From Ga0077555 sp963761475 (GTDB taxonomy: Bacteria; Pseudomonadota; Alphaproteobacteria; Rhizobiales; Hyphomicrobiaceae), in the NCBI GenBank assembly GCA_963761475.1, contig CAVXGT010000019.1:310001-374000 (forward strand): DNA of 64,000 nt. Direction: 5' to 3'. Under the pieces are notes generated by a model. That model saw only the letters and a list, made by a program, of their open reading frames with translations, ran no database searches and had not been told where the DNA came from. Numbering within the stretch: position 1 is the first letter of the stretch; every line of letters begins with the position of its first letter. Shown here one piece after another: positions 36,113 through 43,734 of the stretch. Position numbers and translations under genes: made by a program.

Positions 36113-36128
36113 CAAGTCGCGCGACTTG
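36113..36128. promoter_or_regulatory. 16-bp perfect palindrome, candidate operator
   Basis: CAAGTCGC-GCGACTTG is a perfect even palindrome in the 220-nt divergent gap between the lyase operon (minus) and the CoA transferase gene (plus). Its size and position suit a dimeric repressor controlling both. No regulator gene is adjacent. Confidence 0.45.
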
Positions 36129-36145
36129 ACGCGGCCCAGTGCACG

Positions 36146-36170
36146 GTCGAAACCAATGACGAGTTTCGAC
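36146..36170. promoter_or_regulatory. inverted repeat GTCGAAAC-N9-GTTTCGAC, candidate operator or 5' hairpin
   Basis: Perfect 8-bp arms are separated by nine bases, 26 nt before the CoA transferase start and between the 16-bp palindrome and the ribosome site GAGGG. It could be a second operator or an mRNA leader hairpin. Confidence 0.45.
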
Positions 36171-36195
36171 AGATCATGCCGAGGGAACGCCGATC

Positions 36196-37314
36196 ATGAG
36201 ACCGCTTGAGGGGCTCACTGCCATTTCGCTGGAGCAGGCCATCGCCGGGCCGATGTGCGGGCGATTGCTGGCGGACGGCGGCGCGCGGGTGATCAAGGTG
36301 GAGCGGCCAGAAGGCGATTTTGCGCGCAACTACGACCGGATGCTCGAGGGGGAGAGCATCTATTTCGTATGGCTCAACCGGGGCAAGGAATCGGTGGTCG
36401 TCGACCTCACCAAAGAGGAGGACAAAGCCTTCTTCCGGGCGATGGTGGGCAAAGCCGACATCCTCGTGCAGAACCTGAAGCCGGGAGCGCTGGCAAAGCT
36501 CGGATTTGCACCCGACGACCTCGTCAAGGCGCATCCGAAGCTCATTGCCTGCTCGATCTCGGGTTATGGCGAGGTCGGGCCCTATGCCGAGCGCAAGGCC
36601 TACGACATGCTTATCCAGGCGGAATCGGGGCTGGCGAGCGTGACGGGCAGCGCGGACGAGCCGTCGCGGGTCGGCATCTCGATCGTCGACATCACCACGG
36701 GGCATCACGCCTACGAGGCGATCCTCGAGGCGCTGATCCGGCGCGGGCGGACGGGCGAAGGGGCGCACATCCGCCTTTCGATGTTCGACGTGATGGCTGA
36801 ATACATGAGCGTGCCGCTGCTGCAGGGCGTGCATGGGCATCCGCAGCCCCGCATCGGGCTCAGGCATACGGCGTTGGCGCCCTATGGCGTGTTCACGACG
36901 CGCGACGGCCAACCGGTTCTGATCTCGATCCAGAACGACCGGGAATGGCGGGCGCTGTGCGAGAAGGTGCTGGAGGCGCCGGACGTGGGGCGCGATCCCA
37001 GGTTCGCGCAGAACCCGGACCGGGTTGCCAATCGCGAGGCCTCGGATGCGCTGATCCAGGCCTGGTTTTCGAAGCATGATGTCGAGGATGCGATCGCCAA
37101 GCTCGATGCGGCGGATATCGCCTTCGGACGGGTGAGCGACTGGGCGGCGTTGCGCGATCACCCGCATCTGAGGTTGACCGAGGTCGGCTATGCCAAGGGG
37201 CGGGTAAAGATGCCGGCGCCGGCGGCGCTGTGGAAAGGCGGCCTCAGGGAGGCTGGGAGCGTGCCGAGACTTGGTGCAGATACCGCGCGGGTCAAGCGAG
37301 AGATGATTGGCTGA
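36196..37314 (+). CDS. CaiB/BaiF CoA-transferase family protein
   Basis: The product has 372 residues. ATG 36196 has GAGGG about 10 nt upstream. Class III CoA-transferase features are LEGLTAISLEQAIAGPMCGR, ADGGARVIKVERPEGDFAR, FVWLNRGKESVVVDL and YDMLIQAESGLASVTG. D165 in VGISIVDITTGHH is the expected nucleophile. The enzyme probably activates a dicarboxylic or hydroxy acid by CoA transfer. Divergence from the lyase operon suggests a common pathway: activation here, then lyase and dehydrogenase steps encoded opposite. Confidence 0.94.
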   Translation: MRPLEGLTAISLEQAIAGPMCGRLLADGGARVIKVERPEGDFARNYDRMLEGESIYFVWLNRGKESVVVDLTKEEDKAFFRAMVGKADILVQNLKPGALAKLGFAPDDLVKAHPKLIACSISGYGEVGPYAERKAYDMLIQAESGLASVTGSADEPSRVGISIVDITTGHHAYEAILEALIRRGRTGEGAHIRLSMFDVMAEYMSVPLLQGVHGHPQPRIGLRHTALAPYGVFTTRDGQPVLISIQNDREWRALCEKVLEAPDVGRDPRFAQNPDRVANREASDALIQAWFSKHDVEDAIAKLDAADIAFGRVSDWAALRDHPHLRLTEVGYAKGRVKMPAPAALWKGGLREAGSVPRLGADTARVKREMIG

Positions 37315-37513
37315 TGTCTGATTAAATTGACTGTATATCGTCGGATAATTGCGGGCATGTGCTCGATTTAGAGGGGTTGTTGCTCAGTCATGACACAAAT
37401 TCTTTTCTTCCAAGTCTGATGTGCCTCCAAGGGTTGACGCATGGGATCTGAATCGCGACAAAGGTTGACGCGTTAATAGCGTGTCAGCACTTGGATGAGA
37501 GGAAGATCACCAT

Positions 37514-37810
37514 ATGAAATCTGTCGTAAGCTTGACTGTCGGCTTCCTCGTCGCAGCCTGCCTCCTCGTTTTCTCCCCGGATGTCTCGCGGGCGGCCGCA
37601 GCGGGCCCTATGACGGCGTTGCCTGAAATCTCCCGTTCAACCAACCTCGAGGCCGTTCATTATCGGCCCTATCGCCATTGCCACACGCGCTATAAGCGCC
37701 ACTGTCGCTGGGTGCGGCATCACTACAAGAAAGTGTACCGCTGCTACAGCCGGCCGGTTCGCTACTGCCATGGCCATCGCGCGCACCGCCCCTATCGCCG
37801 CTACCACTGA
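37514..37810 (+). CDS. small secreted His/Arg/Tyr/Cys-rich protein
   Basis: The product has 98 residues. ATG 37514 has GAGAGGAAG about 9 nt upstream. A signal peptide (SLTVGFLVAACLLVF, cleavage near SRAAAA) is followed by a mature part of about 65 residues. This part is dominated by His, Tyr, Arg and Cys in short repeats such as YRPYRHCHTRYKRHC, VRHHYKKVYRCYSR and HGHRAHRPYRRYH. The composition suggests metal binding or electrostatic binding to the envelope. Similar small proteins are common in Hyphomicrobiales, but no function is established. A less GC-rich 200-nt upstream region and a strong terminator downstream indicate a single, probably well-expressed gene. Confidence 0.82.
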   Translation: MKSVVSLTVGFLVAACLLVFSPDVSRAAAAGPMTALPEISRSTNLEAVHYRPYRHCHTRYKRHCRWVRHHYKKVYRCYSRPVRYCHGHRAHRPYRRYH

Positions 37811-37842
37811 TCTCGGCACGCGCTGAGCTGATCTGATTGCGC

Positions 37843-37880
37843 CGTGCGGCTCCACCAGTTGGGGCCGCACGCTTTTTTTT
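37843..37880 (+). terminator. Rho-independent terminator of the small secreted protein gene
   Basis: The stem CGTGCGGC (37843-37850) with GCCGCACG (37864-37871) is 8 bp and perfect, with a 13-nt loop. C and eight T follow (37873-37880). It lies 33 nt after the stop codon. Confidence 0.92.
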
Positions 37881-37918
37881 GCCGAATTGGGGTTTTCGCG
37901 CCGCTTTGGGGAGGGGCG

Positions 37919-38782
37919 TCAAGCCACGCGCTGGTAGGCGTCGCCGAGGGAGATAGTGGTGCGCTGCATCAGGCGACGGTACTTGCTGCCGTCGTAGGGC
38001 GTGGCCCGATGGACCGCGGCGCGGTTGTCCCAGACCACGGCATCGCCCGTGCGCCAGGTGTGGCTGTAGGTGTTCTCCGTACGGGTGGCGCGGGCGAGCA
38101 GATCATCGAGGAGTGCGCGGCTCTTGTCGGCCGGCCACCCGACGATCTCCTTGGCGTGGACGCCGATCATCACGGACTTGCGGCCAGTGAACGGGCAGGT
38201 CTGCACCAGGCGGTGGCGGGCGCCGGGCAAGGAGGCCGCCTCCTCTTCGGTGAACTCGAACCCTACCAGTCTGCGCGAATGGACGATCGAATGCTCGACG
38301 ATCAACTCTTCGAGTGTCTTTTGCTCCTCCGCGGTCAGGCTTTCGTAGGCTGCGCGGGTGGAGGCGAAATCGGTGGCGCCGCCTTCGTCGGGAATGACGC
38401 GGGCGGTGAGCACGGAGCAGCGCGAGGGGATGGTCTTGAAGCTGCTGTCGGAATGCCAGAGCATATTGGCCTTCTGATAGTGCATGCGCCGGTCGTCGGC
38501 GTCGATGGTGGTGCCGGTCTCGATGTCGATGTTGGACTGGCGGGCAAAGACGGTGCCTTTCGAGGGATTGGCACCACGCGTGGTTTCCAACGGACCGAAG
38601 ATCTGGCTGAAGGCGATCTGCTGGTCATCGTCCATGGGCTGGCCGGGGAAGACGAGGACCAGATGCTCGGCGAGGGCGGCGAGGATTTCGTCGGCTTGCG
38701 GCTGGGCGAGCGGCTGGCGGATGTCGACGCCGGTCACCTCGGCGGCGAAGGTTTTGCTCAGGGGTTTGATGGTGAGGGCCAT
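37919..38782 (-). CDS. TauD/TfdA family dioxygenase (Fe(II)/2-oxoglutarate)
   Basis: ATG 38782 (MALTIKPLSKTFAAEVTG) has GGGAG 9 nt upstream and is preferred over an upstream in-frame start at 38830. The product has 287 residues. Iron ligands H110 and D112 lie in MLWHSDSSFK, and the distal His in RAAVHRATPYDG; the 2-oxoglutarate-binding Arg is in RRLMQRTTI. FASTRAAYESLTAEEQ and TCPFTGRKSVMIGVHAKEI are typical of the TfdA/TauD group. It hydroxylates or cleaves an aryloxy-acid, sulfonate or similar compound; TfdA-like 2,4-D-type activity is possible but not provable from sequence. Confidence 0.93.
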   Translation of the reverse strand: MALTIKPLSKTFAAEVTGVDIRQPLAQPQADEILAALAEHLVLVFPGQPMDDDQQIAFSQIFGPLETTRGANPSKGTVFARQSNIDIETGTTIDADDRRMHYQKANMLWHSDSSFKTIPSRCSVLTARVIPDEGGATDFASTRAAYESLTAEEQKTLEELIVEHSIVHSRRLVGFEFTEEEAASLPGARHRLVQTCPFTGRKSVMIGVHAKEIVGWPADKSRALLDDLLARATRTENTYSHTWRTGDAVVWDNRAAVHRATPYDGSKYRRLMQRTTISLGDAYQRVA

Positions 38783-38980
38783 GGGCGCGTCTCCCGATTG
38801 GTGGTTTGCAGCCAGCTTGCCTTCAGACATGGCCGAGGGGAAGCCCCCCGTGCTGCCATGGCAGCGTCATCGCCATTATCGAACGAGGCCGCTGCCAGAG
38901 GTGCTCATGTCTCTGCGCGCCGGTGTACCTGATTGGGAAACCGAAAGGGCAATGATTGGCCAAGAACTGTCGCGCCGCTA

Positions 38981-39095
38981 GCGCGAGTGGGCCGTTTTCA
39001 AGGCGCTTTAGATGCCCACCAAGCATCCGCGCCGGCGCATGCCCGTTTGGGGGGGGGGCGTGCCCTCCAACCCCCCTCCCTTTTTCGAGGGGAGC
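38981..39095 (-). repeat. family C structured 3'-end repeat, copy C1
   Basis: Aligned with 62693-62802 it shares the order GCGCGA-TGGGCC-TTTTCA, a B-like hairpin (GGCGC-TTTA-GATGC-CCACCAA-GCATC-CGCGCC), GCATGCCCGTTTGGGG, a G-rich/C-rich inverted block and CCCTCC-TTTTT-CG. It begins about 29 nt after the stop codon of the yaiI gene on the minus strand. A run of ten or more G (39049-39058) sits in the middle. No gene is seen elsewhere in 38783-39123. Confidence 0.75.
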
Positions 39096-39123
39096 CAACC
39101 GCAGCGCCGGGGGCGAAGACAAC

Positions 39124-39579
39124 CTATTGTGACCGCTTCAGGCGCTGGACGGCCTCTTCCAGGGCTTGCAGGAAGCGCGAGCGGTCGGCCTTGGTGAAGC
39201 CGGCGTTATAGGTCTGCTGGGCGCCGGTTTCGCGCAGGTGCTGCTTCAGGTCGCGCATGGCGACGGCCATGCCGATGCCGGCATCGGTGAACGGCTTGCC
39301 GTTGTTGCCAATGACGGCGGCGCCGGCCTTGAGGCAACGCGAGGCCAGCGGAATGTCGGCGGTGATGGCGATGTCACGACCGCTTATGCGGTCGGCGATC
39401 CAGTCGTCGGCGGCATCGGGCCCCTCGGGGACGACGACGCGCTCGACGCGATCACCCAACGGCAGACGCATATAGGTGTTGGAGACGAAGTGCACGGCGA
39501 GCCCGTGTCGGTCGGCGACGCGGACGACCTCGTCCTTGACGGGGCAGGCGTCGGCGTCGACGTAGATGGCAGTCAGCAT
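39124..39579 (-). CDS. YaiI/YqxD family protein (UPF0178, DUF188)
   Basis: ATG 39579 (MLTAIYVDADACPVKDEV) begins with the family's invariant DADACPVK motif. The product has 151 residues, the normal length. Other family segments are VHFVSNTYMRLP, VVVPEGPDAADDWIADR, DIAITADIPLASRCLKAGA and NGKPFTDAGIGMAVAMRDL. The fold is PIN-like and the Asp cluster suggests a nuclease, but activity is unproven. The start follows the molybdoenzyme's stop by about 64 nt on the same strand, so co-transcription is possible. Confidence 0.94.
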   Translation of the reverse strand: MLTAIYVDADACPVKDEVVRVADRHGLAVHFVSNTYMRLPLGDRVERVVVPEGPDAADDWIADRISGRDIAITADIPLASRCLKAGAAVIGNNGKPFTDAGIGMAVAMRDLKQHLRETGAQQTYNAGFTKADRSRFLQALEEAVQRLKRSQ

Positions 39580-39643
39580 GGCGTCGATCCGTGCGGGCGC
39601 CGCTGGTGCGGGCGCCCGGTCATGCAGCGGTTGGCGGGCAGGC

Positions 39644-41974
39644 TCACGCTGTCGCCAGTTCCGGTTGGCGGAAGTCGGGAAGCGGGGCGTTGCCTTCGTA
39701 GCGCTCGATGGCAACCAGGCAGGTGTGTGCGGCGCATCCGCCTGAAAATGCCGAGGCGGGAACGTCGAGGGTGAGCACATTGGCGTTGCCGGCAATGCAC
39801 ATCGGGCCTTCGGCGGTCTCGATCGGCTGCCACCAGGCGCCGGTCGGCAGCACGGCAACGTTGGGGCGGATGTCAGGTGTGATGCGGACACCGGCGAGGC
39901 AGCGTCCGCGGGCGCTGCGGACAAGGGCGGTGTCGCCGTCCTTGAGGCCGAGGCGGCGCGCGTCCTCGGGATTGACGAGGACGGCCTCACGGCCGGACTG
40001 CTTCTCGGCCTGGGCGACGCGGCCATAGTCGAGCTGGCTGTGCAGGCGGCCATTGGGCTGGGCGGAGAGCAGGTGGAAGGGATAGCTGGTGCGGCCGGCC
40101 CCACCGAGCCATTCGGGCGGCTCGATCCAGGTGGGGTGGGGCGGGCAGTCGGGATAGGCGCAGGCGGCAAGCGTCTCGCTGTAGAGCACGAGTTTGCCGG
40201 ATTGCGTCTTCAGGGGATGGGCGTCGGGATCGGCGCGCAGCCTGGCGAGCGGGGCTGCGAGCGGCGCTTGCGGGACAACGGCATGGCCCTCGCGCCAGAA
40301 GGTGTCGAAATCGGGCATGGCGCCGCCCTTGGCGATCACGCCGTCGCGGGTGGTGTCGTAGAGATGGCGGAGCCAGCCCATCTCGTCGCGGCCCTCGGTG
40401 AAAACCTGCTCGACGCCGAGGCGGGCTGCGATGGCTCGCAGGATCTCGAAATCGGAGCGGGCGTCGGCATAAGGGGCGACGGCCTGCTGCATGGCGAAGA
40501 TGACGTCGGCGCGGCGGCCGCCGGAGATGTCGTTCCTCTCGAGCGTGGAGGTGGCCGGCAGGATGATGTCGGCACGCTTGGCGGTGGCTGTCCAGTTGAT
40601 GTCCTGGCAGATGATCGTTTCAGGGCGCGACCAGGCGTCGTTGAGGCGGCCCAAGTCCTGGTGGTGGTGGAAGGGGTTGCCGCCGGCCCAGTAGACGAGG
40701 CGGACGTCGGCGTAGGTGTGGGCCTTGCCGTCGTAGGTGAAGGGGCTGCCGGGATTGAGCAACATGTCGGCGATGCGCGCGACGGGGATGAAGCTCTTGT
40801 TGGGGCGCTTGCCGTGCGAAAGCGAGGCAATCGGCGCCAAGGGGTAGTAGACGTGGTGGCCGCCGACCGAGCCCAGGCCGAAGGCGGCGCCGCCACCGGC
40901 ATAACCCCACTGGCCGGCAACGGACGCGAGTGCGGCACCCGCCCACCACGGCTGCTCGCCATGGACGGCGCGCTGTAGCGAATAGCTGACGGTCACATAG
41001 GAGCGCTTGGCGACGAACTCGGCGGCAAGGGTGCGGATCTGGCCGGCGTCTAAGCCGGTGATGGCGGCGGCCCATTCGGCGGTCTTGGGCTGGCCGTCGC
41101 TCTCGCCTTTGAGATAGGCGAGGAACTGGTCGGAGCCGCTGGTGCAGCGGGTGAGGAAGTCGGTGTCCTCGAGGCCGGCCGCCACGATCTCGCCGGCGAG
41201 ACCGATCAGCAGAGCTGTGTCGGTGTTGGGACGGATTGGCCACCAGTCGACGTCGACCCAGTCGGGCATGTCGTCGCGCCGGGGGGAGACGAGCACGATG
41301 CGGGCGCCGCGCTCCTGCAGGCGCGCCAGATGCTGGCTGAGGGAACGGCGGCCGGCGCCACCGGGCTCGCACTGCTCGGTGCGGGGGCTCAAAGCGCCGC
41401 AGACCAGCAGCAGCTCGGTGTTCTCGGAGACGAGGTCGACCGCGTTCGGCTCGCCATAGCCGTCGCCGCCCATGATGTGGCGCATGATGACGGCGCCGGC
41501 GCCGACGGAGTAGGTGTCGACGTGGGCGGTGTAGCCGCCGACGGTGTTGAAGAAGCGTTTGACGACGCTTTGGGCGTGGTGCAGGCGACCGGCGCTGGTC
41601 CAACCGTAGGAACCGGCGAAGACGCTGTCGTTGCCATGGGTGTCGATGACGCGGCGGATCTCGCCGGCGGCGAGGCCGATGGCGGTGTCCCAGTCGACGG
41701 GGATGAATCGCTCGTGGCCGCGGCCGGTGCCGTGCGCGGGGGCGGTGTCGGCGCGGTCCTTGGCCTGGCGGCCGGATTTCTGGGCTTCGAGCCAGCCGGC
41801 GCGGACATAGGGGCGATCGATGCGGACACGCGGGTCCATCAGGTCGGGGATGGCAGCCAGCATGTGCGAGGGGGCAGGATCGGAGGCCCAGGGCTCGACG
41901 CCGACGATCTGGCCGTTCTCGACCAGGACCTCGAAGGGCCCCCAATGGGCGCAATGCTGTTTCCGCTCGATCAT
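39644..41974 (-). CDS. molybdopterin-dependent oxidoreductase, biotin/TMAO sulfoxide reductase type
   Basis: The product has 776 residues from ATG 41974 (AGGAA about 10 nt upstream). It is a DMSO-reductase family protein with bis-MGD molybdenum. The Mo-ligand Ser is expected at S127 in GSYGWTSAGRLHHAQS, as in BisC, TorA and DorA. There is no N-terminal Cys cluster for Fe-S and no Tat signal, so it resembles the cytoplasmic BisC. QDINWTATAKRADIILPATS, RNDISGGRRADVIFAMQ, FHLLSAQPNGRLHSQLDYG and TGAWWQP are typical. It may reduce S-oxides or N-oxides, drawing electrons from a soluble donor. Confidence 0.93.
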   Translation of the reverse strand: MIERKQHCAHWGPFEVLVENGQIVGVEPWASDPAPSHMLAAIPDLMDPRVRIDRPYVRAGWLEAQKSGRQAKDRADTAPAHGTGRGHERFIPVDWDTAIGLAAGEIRRVIDTHGNDSVFAGSYGWTSAGRLHHAQSVVKRFFNTVGGYTAHVDTYSVGAGAVIMRHIMGGDGYGEPNAVDLVSENTELLLVCGALSPRTEQCEPGGAGRRSLSQHLARLQERGARIVLVSPRRDDMPDWVDVDWWPIRPNTDTALLIGLAGEIVAAGLEDTDFLTRCTSGSDQFLAYLKGESDGQPKTAEWAAAITGLDAGQIRTLAAEFVAKRSYVTVSYSLQRAVHGEQPWWAGAALASVAGQWGYAGGGAAFGLGSVGGHHVYYPLAPIASLSHGKRPNKSFIPVARIADMLLNPGSPFTYDGKAHTYADVRLVYWAGGNPFHHHQDLGRLNDAWSRPETIICQDINWTATAKRADIILPATSTLERNDISGGRRADVIFAMQQAVAPYADARSDFEILRAIAARLGVEQVFTEGRDEMGWLRHLYDTTRDGVIAKGGAMPDFDTFWREGHAVVPQAPLAAPLARLRADPDAHPLKTQSGKLVLYSETLAACAYPDCPPHPTWIEPPEWLGGAGRTSYPFHLLSAQPNGRLHSQLDYGRVAQAEKQSGREAVLVNPEDARRLGLKDGDTALVRSARGRCLAGVRITPDIRPNVAVLPTGAWWQPIETAEGPMCIAGNANVLTLDVPASAFSGGCAAHTCLVAIERYEGNAPLPDFRQPELATA

Positions 41975-42052
41975 GGGACGTGTTTCCTGGGGTTGGCAGG
42001 CGCGGTCGGCGCGTGGTGGGGCGGAGTGGTCAAGTGGCGCGGCGGGCCTTTG

Positions 42053-43018
42053 TCAAACGACGTTTATCAGTGGTTCGCCGCGGGAAAGGCGTTGGATGTT
42101 GTCGGCCATGGTCTGCTGGCGACGGCGAATGGTGCCATGAGTCCAGCCAGACATGTGCGGGGTCAGCGTGCAATTCGCGAGCTCGTGGAACGGCAGGCGG
42201 CCAGGGTGCGGGCCAGGGTTGGCAGCAGTCGGGTATTGATACCACGTATCGATGACGGCGCCAGCTATGCGTCTGGTGGCAAGGGCGTCGTAAAGGGCGG
42301 CCTCGTCGATGACAGGGCCACGGCCGACGTTCAGGATAGCGGCGGAGGGCTTCATGGCGCCGAGTGCGGCGGCGCTGACCAGGCCTTCGGTGGCGGGGGT
42401 GTGGGGGAGCGTGACGAGCACGTTGTCGGCGGAGGCCATGAAGGTTTCGAGCTCGGTGAGCGGAAAATAGCTGTCGACCAGCGCGCCGGTCGCCACCGGG
42501 GAGCGGTTGGCGATGTGCACGCGCAGGCCGAAAGCCTTGGCACGGGCGGCGACCGCCTTGGCGATATGACCGAAGCCGATGATGCCGAGGGTGGTGTCGC
42601 CAAGCTCGGTGCGCAGCGAGGCGGGGCCCGACGCCCAGTAAGTCCACTTGCCCTGGCGGAGGTCGTGGTCGGCTGCGGGAATGGGGACATGACGCAGCAG
42701 CAGGGCCGTCATGACGTACTCGGCAATGGCGGGGTCGTGGCCGTAGCAGCAACACAGCGGCGTGCCGGCCGGCAGGCGGGCGCGCTGGATCGCGTCCACG
42801 CCGGCGGCGGGGGCGTGATAGAGGCGGACGGCGCGCGGTTGCGGGTGGGAGGTGTCGAGCTTGATGCCGACGATGACGTCGGCGGCCTCGAAAGTGGATT
42901 TGTCAGCGGCATTGGCAATGGCATCGGGGACGGTTGCCAGGTCGTGGCCGGAGCCGATCAGGGCGGCAAAGCCCGGTTCGAAGACAGCGGCGTTGGTGCC
43001 GTGGAAGACGATGCGCAT
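42053..43018 (-). CDS. D-2-hydroxyacid dehydrogenase (second copy)
   Basis: ATG 43018 (MRIVFHGTNAAVFEPGF) is used; the open frame continues upstream without family sequence. The product has 321 residues. The NAD motif is LGIIGFGHIAKAVAARAKAFG; catalytic residues are the Arg in ILNVGRGPVIDEAALYDAL, an acidic position near VIDTWYQYP and the His in TLTPHMSGWT. Its Rossmann motif reads GFGHIA rather than GLGxIG, and it differs clearly from the enzyme at 32264. It is encoded 78 nt upstream of the molybdoenzyme on the same strand and may share a transcript. Confidence 0.92.
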   Translation of the reverse strand: MRIVFHGTNAAVFEPGFAALIGSGHDLATVPDAIANAADKSTFEAADVIVGIKLDTSHPQPRAVRLYHAPAAGVDAIQRARLPAGTPLCCCYGHDPAIAEYVMTALLLRHVPIPAADHDLRQGKWTYWASGPASLRTELGDTTLGIIGFGHIAKAVAARAKAFGLRVHIANRSPVATGALVDSYFPLTELETFMASADNVLVTLPHTPATEGLVSAAALGAMKPSAAILNVGRGPVIDEAALYDALATRRIAGAVIDTWYQYPTAANPGPHPGRLPFHELANCTLTPHMSGWTHGTIRRRQQTMADNIQRLSRGEPLINVV

Positions 43019-43144
43019 GGGGTGGTGTGGTGCCTTTGCCGGGGGAGGAGGGGGCGAGGGGTTGGTCGGATTGCAAGTGGACGTGAAGGGCAGGCGAGGC
43101 AAGTCGAGCGATGTGAAGCGAAGGGAATGGAAGGGAAGTGAAGG

Positions 43145-43164
43145 CCAGGGGCCTTGGCCCCTGG
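43145..43164. repeat. perfect hairpin CCAGGGGCC-TT-GGCCCCTGG
   Basis: A 9-bp perfect palindromic stem with a two-base spacer lies 22 nt after the NIPSNAP gene's stop codon. No T-run follows on either strand. It is probably a REP-like or mRNA 3'-end structure. Confidence 0.65.
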
Positions 43165-43186
43165 ACCCCAGGTGTCGAAGTGGGGG

Positions 43187-43522
43187 TTACTTGACGCTCG
43201 AGAAAGCCGTGGGAGTGAGGATGTCGCTGGCGACGTTGGCGACGATCGGGCCGCCGTTCTCCGGCTTCTCACTGGCGGCGCGCTTCTCGATCCATTCGGG
43301 ATCGGCCTGGAAGGCTGCGAATTTCTTCTCGCGCTCGGCAAGGCTCTCCCACACCAGGAAGTAGGTCAGACGGTGGTTGTGGCTGCCGATCACGGTGGTG
43401 AAGAAGCCGGCCTGCTTGATGCCGTGACGCTCCCAGATCTTGAGCGTGGTGTTCTGGAAACGGTTGAGGAGTGCGGGCAGGCGGCCCGGGCAGCAGTCGT
43501 AGACGCGCAGCTCGTAAAGCAT
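43187..43522 (-). CDS. NIPSNAP family protein
   Basis: ATG 43522 (MLYELRVYDCCPGRLPAL) has GAGGAA 7 nt upstream. The product has 111 residues, normal for single-domain bacterial NIPSNAP proteins. Family motifs are LYELRVYDCCPGRL, LKIWERHGIKQAGFFTTVIG and LTYFLVWESLAEREKKFAAF with a terminal W in DPEW. The fold is a dimeric ferredoxin-like barrel. The biological role is unknown, though such genes often sit in catabolic clusters. It diverges from the acyltransferase gene at 43735. Confidence 0.93.
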   Translation of the reverse strand: MLYELRVYDCCPGRLPALLNRFQNTTLKIWERHGIKQAGFFTTVIGSHNHRLTYFLVWESLAEREKKFAAFQADPEWIEKRAASEKPENGGPIVANVASDILTPTAFSSVK

Positions 43523-43734
43523 GGGGTTCCTCACTGGGGCTTGCAAGTTGGACACGCGATCCAAGCATGTGGCAGGCGCCAGGGCAACGCAGCTCGCGTG
43601 CCAGCCGGCCGGTCAGGGACAAAATCGAGTCCAAGAAAGGTGTGAGTATCGGTCACCCAGGGATTCGGCAGGGCGGGGGAATCTCCTAAGCAGTCAGGGT
43701 TGGGCGCTGCATTAGGCAACGCCCGATCGCCGAA

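Noticed and set aside
37400..37480. Paired GGTTGACGC motifs upstream of the small secreted protein as promoter boxes
   Set aside because: Two TTGACG copies exist, but no -10 sequence at 16-18 nt spacing could be matched with confidence.
39580..40170. Long upstream extension of the yaiI reading frame
   Set aside because: It overlaps the molybdoenzyme gene in another frame. The family motif DADACPVK starts at ATG 39579.
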